This document shows, piece by piece, positions 1 through 7,040 of a stretch of DNA of 14,403 nucleotides. Numbering within the stretch: position 1 is the first letter of the stretch; each line of letters starts with the position of its first letter. Origin of the DNA: PALSA-1355 sp031400775 (lineage in GTDB: Bacteria > Planctomycetota > Planctomycetia > Pirellulales > PALSA-1355); assembly GCA_031400775.1 (NCBI GenBank), contig JANNQN010000029.1, positions 1 through 14,403 on the forward strand, given 5' to 3'. A program made the position numbers and the translations under genes. The notes beneath the pieces were generated by a model that saw only the letters and a list, made by a program, of their open reading frames with translations, was not told the DNA's origin and ran no database searches.

Positions 1-717
1 CGGCTAACCTGGCCGCCGGCATGTCAAAAACTGCTGTCGCAGGCCAGCCGCGCCTGGTCGGGCTTTGCCGATCAACTGATCGAGCGTTGCGGGCAGGGTC
101 ATAAGTGCATCGCCATCACCAGCACGCAGCGCGGCGAAGGCCGCACGACGGTGTGTTTGGCCACGGCGAAGTATCTGTCCGAGCGCGGTCTGAGGGGCGT
201 GGTGGTCGATGCCGATTTCGAGAATCCCACGCTCGCCACGGCATGCGGACTGGCGACCTATACCGGTTGGGGCGATGTGCTGCGCGGCCAGTTGCCGCTG
301 GGCGAGGCCCTGGTCGCTGCGATCGACGACGGAATGACGGTGATGCCTTGGCGCGCGGCCGATGCCTCGATCTCCGACCTGTGTACGTCGCAGCGCACGG
401 CCACGAGCTTCGGCCTGTTGCGCGAGCACTACGATTTCGTGCTGTTGGACGTGATGCCGATGGCCGGACAGACCACGATCTCGGACTTCGCCAGCTTTGC
501 TTCGACGATCCGACTCGACGCGACGTACATGATTCAGGATGTCCGCTGGACGCTCGAAGAACAGTTGACCGCGGCCTGTGCGAAGATGGAGCGAGCCGGC
601 CTGCACGTCGCCGGCATCATCGAAAACTTCCTGCCGCCGCCCGGACGCGGCGAATCGGCAGTCCGCAAAATCGTTCGCTCTGCCACCGGAATCAGCCTTT
701 CAATCGCCGGTCAATAA
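1..717 (+). CDS. CpsD/CapB-type polysaccharide P-loop ATPase, 5'-truncated by the window edge, degenerate Walker A
   Basis: The frame is open from base 1 to the TAA at 715-717, so about 238 C-terminal residues are visible and the start lies upstream. It resembles the cytoplasmic ATPase/tyrosine-autokinase domain that controls exopolysaccharide chain length. A strand and loop ITSTQRGEGRTT takes the place of the usual GEGKST/GEGKTT P-loop. It is followed by the Walker A'-like strand VVVDADFENP and a Walker B-like strand YDFVLLDVMPM. The invariant P-loop lysine is arginine here (codon 142-144), and the C-terminus (ending SATGISLSIAGQ) lacks the tyrosine cluster of active BY-kinases. It may therefore be a nucleotide-binding or scaffold paralogue rather than a kinase; this is inference. 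The next gene is an ExeA-type ATPase, a pairing known from exopolysaccharide and exosortase loci. A MinD/ParA-like ATPase of another role is the alternative. Confidence 0.75.
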   Translation, partial: RLTWPPACQKLLSQASRAWSGFADQLIERCGQGHKCIAITSTQRGEGRTTVCLATAKYLSERGLRGVVVDADFENPTLATACGLATYTGWGDVLRGQLPLGEALVAAIDDGMTVMPWRAADASISDLCTSQRTATSFGLLREHYDFVLLDVMPMAGQTTISDFASFASTIRLDATYMIQDVRWTLEEQLTAACAKMERAGLHVAGIIENFLPPPGRGESAVRKIVRSATGISLSIAGQ

Positions 718-723
718 CGAAGC

Positions 724-739
724 CTCTGTGAACTCTGTG
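724..739 (+). repeat. short direct repeat CTCTGTG-AA-CTCTGTG
   Basis: Two exact CTCTGTG units at 724-730 and 733-739 lie 6 bases after the stop of the polysaccharide ATPase gene, followed by GCTAAT. The reverse complement reads CACAGAGTTCACAGAG. From memory, CACAGAG-type strings recur in intergenic DNA of planctomycete genomes. A genome-wide copy count was not possible here, so the repeat family is inferred. Confidence 0.45.
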
Positions 740-798
740 GCTAATCGTATTCGTCTGTGCCCACTGGGGCCGGCAGAACGAAGCAAAGGAAAATAGCG

Positions 799-1620
799 AT
801 GTACAAGGCCTATTGGCAGTTGAGTAGCCGGCCGTTCGAAAACGCATCCGACTCCCGGTTTTACTATCCCAGCGAGGTCCATCAGGGCGCGCTGCTAAAG
901 CTGCGCTATGCGGTCGAGAATCAGCGCGGCGCGGCGCTGTTGACCGGCGACGCCGGCTCCGGCAAGACACTTCTGATCAATTCGCTCAAGCGGCAGTTGG
1001 ACGATTCGCAGATGCCGTTCGTGCACCTGGTGTTTCCGCGAATGACCTCGAGCGAGCTGCTGGCCTACCTGGCCGCGGAGATGGGCGCGCTGCCCGCTCC
1101 CAGCGCGATCGCTACCGTCGACGAGAGCGTGCGTCGTTTGCAGAACTTTCTGATCGAGAACACGCGCCGCGAAAAGCACGCCGTGGTCGCCATCGACGAA
1201 GCCCAGTTGCTAGTCGATACCGACGCCTTGGAAACCTTACGGCTGTTGACCAATTTCGAAGCGGGCGCCAAGCCGGCCCTGACGTTGATTCTGATCGGCC
1301 AGCCGCAATTGCTGCCGGCCCTGGAACGACTGCCGGGCTTGGAGGCTCGCCTGGGTGTTAAGTGCCTGCTGCGGCCACTGAACCTGGAAGAGACCGTCAG
1401 CTATGTCACTCATCGACTGACAGCGGCGGGCGCCGCGCACGAGATCTTCACCGCCGATGCCCTGACGGCGCTCCACGAATTGACGGCCGGCAACCCGCGA
1501 CGCATCAATCGGCTGTGCGACCTGGCCCTGCTGGTGGGCTATGCCGAGGAGCAGGTGCGGATCAACGCCGCACAGATCGAAGCGGTCTGCAACGAATTGG
1601 TCACCGTCACGCCGGAATAG
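799..1620 (+). CDS. ExeA/GspA-type AAA+ ATPase
   Basis: Encodes 273 residues, the usual size for the ATPase core of this family. The start at 799 is preferred because the N-terminus MYKAYWQLSSRPFENASD matches the conserved MYxxxFGLxxxPF opening, and AAAGGA lies 8-9 bases upstream. An in-frame ATG at 757 would add 14 atypical residues. Visible motifs are Walker A GDAGSGKT (residues 50-57), Walker B VVAIDEAQ (129-136), a sensor-1-like strand LILIGQPQL (about 163-171) and a sensor-2 region GNPRRINRLCDLAL. Relatives (ExeA, GspA, PEP-CTERM-associated ATPases) couple ATP hydrolysis to assembly of envelope export machinery. This one has no peptidoglycan-binding domain or membrane helix, so it should be cytoplasmic. 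The upstream CpsD-like gene suggests a shared role in polysaccharide export. All catalytic residues look intact. Confidence 0.85.
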   Translation: MYKAYWQLSSRPFENASDSRFYYPSEVHQGALLKLRYAVENQRGAALLTGDAGSGKTLLINSLKRQLDDSQMPFVHLVFPRMTSSELLAYLAAEMGALPAPSAIATVDESVRRLQNFLIENTRREKHAVVAIDEAQLLVDTDALETLRLLTNFEAGAKPALTLILIGQPQLLPALERLPGLEARLGVKCLLRPLNLEETVSYVTHRLTAAGAAHEIFTADALTALHELTAGNPRRINRLCDLALLVGYAEEQVRINAAQIEAVCNELVTVTPE

Positions 1621-1660
1621 GCGCCGGCGCGGGGCCAGTCGCCATGTTAAGATCCTGGGC

Positions 1661-3256
1661 GTGAAACTTCCCGCTCGATATTTCCCCATTCTATCGGCCT
1701 GCGGCGTGACGGTCGGCTGCGCCGCGCTGCTCTTGGCTACCTCGTCGAGCATCCCGCTCGTGTGGGACGAGGGGGATACGATTTTTCGGGCCGAGCAGAT
1801 CCTGCGCGTGGCCGAAGAATCTCACGAAGGCGGCCCTTCGTTCTTGCAAGCCCTCCGCTCGCCCGCGAACTGGCCTTACACCACGGTGCGGGAAGGGCAT
1901 CCGCCCCTGTCGGGCATTCTCGTGGCGATCGGATTGCGAACGGCGCCCGAAGGTCTCGATCCGCTGACCCGGGCCCGACTGGCGCCGATGCTGCTGTTCT
2001 CGTTGGGTTTGGGAGCACTGTTCTATCGACTCCAGCGCGAGTACGGCGTGTGGGCGGTGAGCGTGATGGCCGTGGCCGCGCTGCTGATGATGCCAAGAGT
2101 TTTCGCGCACGCGAATTTCGCGACGCTCGATGGGCCAGTCACGGCCTGCTGGCTGCTGGCCTGGGCCCTGTTCGCACCGGCCTGTCGCGATTGGCGCTTG
2201 CTCGGCGGTTTTGGCGTGGCGCTGGGACTGACTTTCTCGGCCAAATTCACCGGCTGGCTCGCCCCCCTGCCCTTTCTGGCCTGGGCCGTCTTGTATCGTG
2301 ACTTGCGGGCGGTGCGCGCGTTGGCCGTGGGCGTGCCGATTGCCGTGGCCGTTTTCGTCGCGCTCAATCCGCCACTTTGGGACGCGCCGGTCGAGGGCCT
2401 GCGAACGTTTTTCGATCTGAACCTCACTCGGGCTTCTCGGCCCGGACTGAACATTACCACGCAGTTCTTCGGCCGGATGCACGATCTCGATCATCCCTTG
2501 CCGTGGTACAACACGCTGGTCTGGACCGCGATCACGATCTCGCCGGTGCCGATGTTGATCGGCTGCATCGGCTTGGTGGCATCGCTGCGCCGTTGGCGAA
2601 CCGATCGTGGGGCGATTCTGATCGTGTGCCAATGGGCCACGCTCGTCATCGTGAGGGCGTTGCCCTTTTCGCCCCCCCACGACGCCGAACGGCTGATCCT
2701 GCCCAGCTTCGCGTTCTTCGCGGCGTTGATCGGCGTGGGAATTGGCCGGGCCCTGTATCGCGACTCGTTGCTGTTGCCCGAAAAGATCGTGGCGCAAGGT
2801 TGGGCCAAGATAGCCATGGCAATTGCGCTCGTGGCGCCCACGGTGGATTCAGTCCTTTACTTTCCGCACGGGCTGTCGTTCTACAACCGCTTGATCGGCG
2901 GGCTCAAAGGCGCGAGTGCCCTGGGAATGGAACCGACGTACTATTGGGACGCCCTGGACCGCGAGACGTTGGCCTGGTTGGCCGACCACACATCCGGCGA
3001 TGAGAAGGTTGCCTTCGGCGCGGCGCCTCCAAAAAACCTGGCGCTGCTCAAGCGCTGGGGACTTCTCGAGCGACTGCCGGACGACGAGGGCACGTTCCGC
3101 TGGTACGTCATTCAGCGCCGCCCCAGTGCCTGGAGCGCGGCCGACCGCTGGCTGATCGACCATGAGCAGCCGGCCTTCCAGCGAACGCTGTCGGGCGTGC
3201 CGCTTTTGGACGTCTATTCTTTCGATCAGTACCAGCGAGCCAAGGAAGCGCCGTAA
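1661..3256 (+). CDS. GT39/ArnT-PMT-like polytopic glycosyltransferase
   Basis: Encodes about 531 residues from a GTG at 1661, 40 bases after the ATPase stop. The frame is open further upstream, but those residues are arginine-rich read-through of the previous gene and contain no membrane segment. The first hydrophobic helix starts right after the GTG (FPILSACGVTVGCAALLLA). The first periplasmic loop carries VWDEGDTIFRAEQ, with D36/E37 in the position of the acidic catalytic residue of GT-C enzymes, and then REGHPPLSGIL. Later features are LDGPVTACWLLAW, roughly nine hydrophobic segments in total, DAERLILPSFAFF, and a soluble C-terminal tail of about 120 residues. The family moves sugars from polyprenyl-phosphate donors onto protein, lipid or glycan acceptors at the outer face of the inner membrane. 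Donor and acceptor cannot be read from sequence. The location fits an exopolysaccharide or glycoprotein locus. Confidence 0.75.
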   Translation: MKLPARYFPILSACGVTVGCAALLLATSSSIPLVWDEGDTIFRAEQILRVAEESHEGGPSFLQALRSPANWPYTTVREGHPPLSGILVAIGLRTAPEGLDPLTRARLAPMLLFSLGLGALFYRLQREYGVWAVSVMAVAALLMMPRVFAHANFATLDGPVTACWLLAWALFAPACRDWRLLGGFGVALGLTFSAKFTGWLAPLPFLAWAVLYRDLRAVRALAVGVPIAVAVFVALNPPLWDAPVEGLRTFFDLNLTRASRPGLNITTQFFGRMHDLDHPLPWYNTLVWTAITISPVPMLIGCIGLVASLRRWRTDRGAILIVCQWATLVIVRALPFSPPHDAERLILPSFAFFAALIGVGIGRALYRDSLLLPEKIVAQGWAKIAMAIALVAPTVDSVLYFPHGLSFYNRLIGGLKGASALGMEPTYYWDALDRETLAWLADHTSGDEKVAFGAAPPKNLALLKRWGLLERLPDDEGTFRWYVIQRRPSAWSAADRWLIDHEQPAFQRTLSGVPLLDVYSFDQYQRAKEAP

Positions 3257-3706
3257 GTGAACCCAGGAAATCGAGCAGTGGACGAGGAAACGAGGACGAT
3301 TCGCGACGACATCCCTGTGGAGACATCGCTCATGCTTCTCACCTGGTCACGCTACTCGGCCTTGGTGTTTGCCGTTGGGCTCGCGATTGGAGAGGCGGCG
3401 ATTAATTGGGGGCATTGGCAATACGCTCCGCTATGGATTGTCGACTATGTGATCGTCGCCTGGTTGCTGGCGGGATTTTGGACCGCGCGTTCGCGCGGGA
3501 AATTGCACATTCTGCTGTCGGGCTGGGCATTCACGGCCGGCGTATTCTACATGGCGCTGTTCATCAGCCTCGATCCGGAAATGCCCCCGCTGGCCGAAGG
3601 CGATAACACGCTGCTGGTGCTGATCGGCATGATGCTGGCACTGGCCGTGATCGGATTTCTATCCACGCTGCTGGCGTGTAAACCCGTCAAGGAATCGCAC
3701 CTATGA
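3257..3706 (+). CDS. small four-helix membrane protein, unknown function
   Basis: No family was recognised. The longest reading is 149 residues from a GTG at 3257, which directly abuts the TAA of the glycosyltransferase gene, with AAGGA at 3242-3246. An in-frame GTG at 3278 (AGGAA at 3264-3268) and an ATG at 3332 (GGAGA at 3319-3323, spacing 8) are equally well placed. The ATG start would drop an acidic 25-residue leader and begin MLLTWSRYSALVFAVG, just before the first helix. Four hydrophobic stretches follow: ALVFAVGLAIGEAAINW, WIVDYVIVAWLLAGFW, LLSGWAFTAGVFYMALFISL and LLVLIGMMLALAVIGFLSTLLA. The stop TGA overlaps the next ATG (ATGA at 3703-3706), so the two products are probably translationally coupled. 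An inner-membrane protein is likely. Confidence 0.65.
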   Translation: MNPGNRAVDEETRTIRDDIPVETSLMLLTWSRYSALVFAVGLAIGEAAINWGHWQYAPLWIVDYVIVAWLLAGFWTARSRGKLHILLSGWAFTAGVFYMALFISLDPEMPPLAEGDNTLLVLIGMMLALAVIGFLSTLLACKPVKESHL

Positions 3707-4098
3707 ATAGGCAAGCATTGCGAGACGAGGTTGCCGCATTCTTTGATGGCTTCGTCGAAGCGTTCGGCACTTTCAGTGGCGCTCGAATCGCGGCCCTGTA
3801 TCTCGTCCCGTACGTTGCCTTGAGCGGAGATGGGTCGGTGGGATGTCTACAATCGCGCGCGGATGTTGAGCGCTACTTTCAGGCTGCGGTTGACGGCTAC
3901 TACGGCGACGGATGTCGCTCCTGCCGATTCAAAGACCTTGACGTCGTACCAATCGGCCGACGAGCCGCGTTAGGAACAGTGACCTGGGAACTCCTGCGCG
4001 AAGACGGAACTGTCCTCAAAGTTTGGCGCCAGTCGTATAACCTCGTTCGAGTAGCAGGCGGTCTGCAGGTCCTCGCTTCGACAGATCACGGCGAGTAA
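3703..4098 (+). CDS. NTF2/SnoaL-like domain protein
   Basis: Encodes 131 residues starting at the ATG that overlaps the upstream stop (ATGA). The N-terminal helix (LRDEVAAFFDGFVEAFGTFSGARIAALYLVPYVALSGDG), a helix around DVERYFQAAVDGYYGDGC, and the later strands (CRSCRFKDLDVVPIGRRAALGTVTWELLREDGTVLKVWRQSYNLVRV...GLQVLASTDHGE) have the alpha-plus-beta cone pattern and length of a single NTF2-like/SnoaL/DUF4440 domain. Members act as small-molecule isomerases, hydrolases or binding modules, and sequence alone does not say which. No signal peptide is seen, so it should be cytoplasmic. It is the last gene of the + strand run and ends only 10 bases before the stop of the convergent flavoprotein gene. 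Its link to the membrane protein rests only on the overlap. Confidence 0.65.
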   Translation: MNRQALRDEVAAFFDGFVEAFGTFSGARIAALYLVPYVALSGDGSVGCLQSRADVERYFQAAVDGYYGDGCRSCRFKDLDVVPIGRRAALGTVTWELLREDGTVLKVWRQSYNLVRVAGGLQVLASTDHGE

Positions 4099-4108
4099 GA
4101 ACGACACG

Positions 4109-5365
4109 TTAGACCAGTCGGGCCATCGTGGCGTATAGGTTCAGCTCGGGCCGATCGCCGATGATCGTGAATAGCGTGCGAACCTGGTCCAGGCCCGTGC
4201 CGATCAGAAACCGCGAGTCGCGGCCCACGCTCTTGGCGCCCAGGATGTAGAAATCGGGCTCCGGTTGCAGGAGCGCTTGCGGAGACGCCGTCGATCCCGG
4301 GCCTTCGTCCCCAAGTTGCTCGAGCGCCCCTTCGTGAAATGGATCGTGGCGAACGTGGAGCTCGCGAAACAGTCGGCGGTCGGGCCGATAGCCGACATTG
4401 GCGATGATGCGGTCGAACTCGAGCTCGCCGGCGTGCTTGCCCGTCAGGCGGACCGAAAACCGCTCGAGATCGGCGTGCCATGTCAAAGCCTCGACGGCCG
4501 TGCCCGAGAGCAGCGAGATGTGATTGGAATCGTCGGCGGCCAGTCGATTCGCATGTTGCGTCAAGCGGACGCGCTCCTGGAACGGATCGTCCGGAATCGC
4601 CGCTACCGGCTGCGGATGCTTTTCGTCCAGTTCTCTCCGCGCGACCCAGGTGATCCACGTGTCGGGCGTCTGAGCCGCCAGTTCCGCCAGAGCAACAAGG
4701 TTCGTGGCCGCCGAATGGCCCGTACCCACCAGCAAGATGCTGCGGCTGGCATAGCGCGAGCGGTCGTCGCCCAGTACGTCGGGCAGTCCGTATTCGATAT
4801 GCTCCTGAACTGCTTGCTCGCCGAGCGCCGGCAGCCCGCCCGGCCCCAGCCAGTTGTGATTGCCGAACGTGCCCGAAGCATCGATCACGACATCGGCCGT
4901 GGCGAACCGCTGGCGGCCGTGCTCTAGCGGGTTTGCGCTAGCCAAGAGCAAGCGGAAGCCTGGCTCGTCGCGCGCTTCGTCGCCGGCCAACTCGCCTTTG
5001 ATCAGACCCTCTCGGCCGATCGCCACCACGGCGGTTTGCTCGTGAATGTTGTCGGCCAGCAAATCGGACTGCGCCAGCGGAATCAGGTAGCGAGCCGCGA
5101 ATTCGCGACCACTTAGCAACTCGTCATCGGCCGGCGGCTGACGGGTGGGATCCTGGGCCTTCAGCGCGGCCAGGCCCAACGGCGATCGATTGAGCGCGAA
5201 CGGGCTGAACATCCGCACGTGTCCCCATCGCAGCAGGTTCTCGGCCACTCGACCCCGCTCGTAAACGTCGACGTCGTATCCCAGATAGCGAGCGTACAAG
5301 GCGGCTTCGAGGCCGATGGGACCCGCGCCGATCACCGCGATACGTGCCGGAGTTTCCATGGCCAT
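4109..5365 (-). CDS. FAD/NAD(P)-binding flavoprotein (monooxygenase-like)
   Basis: Encodes 418 residues from the ATG at 5365 (a second in-frame ATG lies two codons downstream). The N-terminal FAD Rossmann motif is IAVIGAGPIGLEAALYARYLG (GxGxxG at residues 13-18), ending in the acidic VDVYERG. A second dinucleotide-binding motif, ILLVGTGHSAATNLVAL (214-219), and a DASG segment (VVIDASGTFGNHNWLG, near 160-173) place it with two-Rossmann flavoproteins such as class B monooxygenase-like and thioredoxin-reductase-like oxidoreductases. A late FDRIIANVGYRPDRRLF resembles the ATG-type motif of those families. The C-terminal FYILGAKSVGRDSRFLIGTGLDQVR is consistent with the closing FAD contact. Substrate is unknown. 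The gene is convergent with the SnoaL-like gene (10-base gap), and its start lies 43 bases from a tRNA-Arg fragment, so its promoter lies in or near recombined DNA. Confidence 0.75.
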   Translation of the reverse strand: MAMETPARIAVIGAGPIGLEAALYARYLGYDVDVYERGRVAENLLRWGHVRMFSPFALNRSPLGLAALKAQDPTRQPPADDELLSGREFAARYLIPLAQSDLLADNIHEQTAVVAIGREGLIKGELAGDEARDEPGFRLLLASANPLEHGRQRFATADVVIDASGTFGNHNWLGPGGLPALGEQAVQEHIEYGLPDVLGDDRSRYASRSILLVGTGHSAATNLVALAELAAQTPDTWITWVARRELDEKHPQPVAAIPDDPFQERVRLTQHANRLAADDSNHISLLSGTAVEALTWHADLERFSVRLTGKHAGELEFDRIIANVGYRPDRRLFRELHVRHDPFHEGALEQLGDEGPGSTASPQALLQPEPDFYILGAKSVGRDSRFLIGTGLDQVRTLFTIIGDRPELNLYATMARLV

Positions 5366-5408
5366 GTCAGCAGGGTCTCTTGGTTGACCGCGTCAGTACA
5401 GGGATATC

Positions 5409-5452
5409 GGGGATTAGAAGTCCGCTGACCTGTCCAATTGAGCTACGGGCGC
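5409..5452 (-). pseudogene. tRNA-Arg(UCU) 5'-half remnant
   Basis: Read on the - strand from 5452, the sequence GCGCCCGTAGCTCAATTGGA and what follows reproduce the acceptor 5' strand, D arm and anticodon arm of a tRNA-Arg. The loop is CTTCTAA and the anticodon TCT lies at 5418-5416. It is decayed. The D-stem 3' strand is GGTC rather than GAGC, giving a C-T mismatch and a wobble. The anticodon stem GCGGA/TCCCC has one C-C mismatch. After 5409 there is no variable loop, no T arm (no GGTTCGAAT) and no CGGGCGC to pair with the acceptor strand. The 3' half was not seen elsewhere in the window. It is a broken tRNA gene, not a functional one. Confidence 0.75.
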
Positions 5453-5478
5453 TTGTGTGTTGTCTAGTTTAGCCGATT

Positions 5479-5503
5479 GCCCAGCGAGCCGGAATCGCTG
5501 GGC
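5479..5503. repeat. 9-bp perfect hairpin
   Basis: GCCCAGCGA (5479-5487) and TCGCTGGGC (5495-5503) are exact inverted copies separated by 7 bases. No T-run follows on either strand, so it is not a canonical intrinsic terminator. It begins 26 bases beyond the 5' end of the tRNA fragment. Confidence 0.6.
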
Positions 5504-5672
5504 CTGCGCTCCGCTGTCGGTCGGCACGCCAGGCGACAAGCTTCGCACGCCTTCTCAGTGTTCTCAGCCGCCAAGTTCTTTCCATACGCAACGCCAGGCG
5601 CGGTGCAGATCAAGATGCCGCCGAAGCAATTTCGCTAATGCGCTGGCTGTTCGTGGCGGCTAAGAGGTTGGC

Positions 5673-5718
5673 GACAAAACCTCAAGCAGAGGGGGGGACA
5701 GTCCCCGACGGTTTTGTC
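5673..5718 (-). terminator. nested stem-loop with GGGGACAGTCCCC core, possible terminator or dispersed repeat
   Basis: The outer arms GACAAAACC (5673-5681) and GGTTTTGTC (5710-5718) are a perfect 9-bp inverted repeat. Inside lies the 13-base palindrome GGGGACAGTCCCC (5694-5706). It sits 21 bases downstream of the monooxygenase stop, where a terminator would be expected, but no U-tract follows the hairpin. From memory, GGGGACTGTCCCC-type strings recur as dispersed repeats in planctomycetes and some deltaproteobacteria. A REP-like element is an equally good reading. Confidence 0.4.
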
Positions 5719-5739
5719 CGCTCGCTCTAAGGCTGGTCC

Positions 5740-6898
5740 TCACTGTACGGCAGGTGTGAAGATTGTTCGCAGCATTCGCCGTTCGAGCGACTTCGGAAAC
5801 CAGCGCACAACAAAATCCCTGGTCGCCACGGCAATCGGATTCCTGAGGTGGCAAATTCGTCCAATGGACCAACTCCGATCAACGATCCATTGTGTCTTTT
5901 TGGTCCTCAACCGAACGAACTGGTCAATCGCGTTTTCGTTGAGTCCGTGCGACTGGAGACAGTTGGCTAGTGCCAGGGCGTCCTCGATCGCTTGCGCAGC
6001 CCCTTGGCCGAGGTTCGGAGTTGTGGCGTGAGCGGCATCGCCCAGCAAAACCACCCTGCCATTCTTCCACGTTCTGAGTGTTTTCAGATCGGAAATGTCG
6101 GTGTGAATGATCTGTCGCGGTGGCGTGTTCGAGACGACGTCCAAATACTCTTTGAATTCCTGAGCGACGAGGGTGCGAGCGTGCGAATGAATCTCTTCGG
6201 GAGACCTTCGCTGTCCATGCGCCGCATCAAACGTGAGATACCAGTAAATCTCCCGGGGGGCGATGTGAGAGCAGCCAAAACGACACCCGCGGCCCCATAT
6301 CTCGACCCCCTTGGCCTTGTCAAAACCTGGCCGCTCCAGCGGCGCGATTCCTCGATAGCTGCTCGTGCCGGAGAAACGCATCCCGCTGGGGCCAAGTGTG
6401 CTCTGTCTGACTTGCGAATGAAGTCCATCGGCCCCGACCAAGACGCTACAGGTCGGCGTCCCGCCCGATTCGAGTCGAACTTGAACCCGCTCATCTCCCT
6501 GAGAAATCTCACGTATGAGGCAATTAAACCTGACGCTCTCGGGCTCCAGTTGTTCGTAAAGGCATCTCTGCAGTCGAATACGGTGGATCGCAATCGTCGA
6601 GAACCCAAACTCGGACTGATAGTCTGCAAGGCAAACTTGTTGAAGCACCGTGCCTCGATTCGAAATGACTTCGACCCGCTTTAGCGGATAGCCCAGTGCC
6701 GTCACTTGGTCGACAATTCCCAGCGTCTGCAAAACCTGAAGTGGATTGGGCGCGAGCCACAGTCCTGCTCCCACCTCTGAGAGGCCCCGCGATTTCTCAA
6801 GGACGACAAAGCGGAGCCCAAGTCGTTTCAGGGCCAACGCCGTCGTGAGGCCACCAATTCCTCCGCCAATGATGATGACATCTGTATTCGCTGGTCAC
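5740..6898 (-). CDS. class A FAD-dependent monooxygenase with an apparent 1-base frameshift at the 5' end
   Basis: Similar to aromatic-ring hydroxylases and epoxidases such as salicylate hydroxylase and HpxO-type enzymes, which use NAD(P)H, O2 and FAD. Visible motifs are the FAD GxGxxG (VIIIGGGIGGL), the DG motif (VLVGADGLHSQVR), and the GD motif (GRVVLLGDAAHATTPNLGQGAAQAIEDALAL). Length and C-terminus look complete. The frame has no ATG, GTG or TTG between its upstream stop (6897-6895) and the GxGxxG. The first usable start, TTG at 6837, would remove the FAD motif. Reading from GTG at 6898 and skipping one base (position 6883) gives MTSEY-DVIIIGGGIGGL, a textbook start. So this is a recent pseudogene, a sequence error, or initiation at a rare codon. 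Hand-counted G+C of bases 6121-6180 is 33/60, lower than a line from the kinase gene (37/60), and codon choice looks more relaxed than in neighbours, consistent with transfer. Confidence 0.75.
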
Positions 6899-7040
6899 GG
6901 TTTCGATCCGGCTGGGTTACTTACCTGACATTTCCCGTATGGGCTGAGCCCGAAACCGAGCCAGGCTCGCAAGAATCCACGATTGTAACTCCGCGCCAAC
7001 CGACGTGTTGGGTGGAAAGCTAACGAGCCCTGCCGCGATC

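Larger units (their letters stand above)
5366..5739. other. intergenic patchwork between two flavoprotein genes
   Basis: No protein-coding gene is supported in these 374 bases. They hold the tRNA-Arg half (5409-5452), a hairpin (5479-5503), an imperfect inverted repeat (TCTCAGCCGCCA at 5562-5573 against TGGCGGCTAAGA at 5654-5665, 11 of 12 positions complementary), and a nested stem-loop with a GGGGACAGTCCCC core (5673-5718). GGCGACAA occurs directly at 5532-5539 and 5670-5677. The mix looks like a recombination-scarred spacer; that reading is inference. Confidence 0.6.

Noticed and set aside
1691..2797. Long - strand open frame (368 codons) opposite the glycosyltransferase gene
   Set aside because: Its product is rich in Arg, Gln, His and Gly with no recognisable motif. 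The + strand frame has membrane helices and family motifs, so this is a high-G+C shadow.
4265..4927. Open frame on + opposite the flavoprotein gene
   Set aside because: The - strand frame carries two clear Rossmann motifs; the + product has none.
5409..5452. A functional tRNA-Arg gene
   Set aside because: No T arm, no 3' acceptor strand, and mismatches in both the D and anticodon stems.
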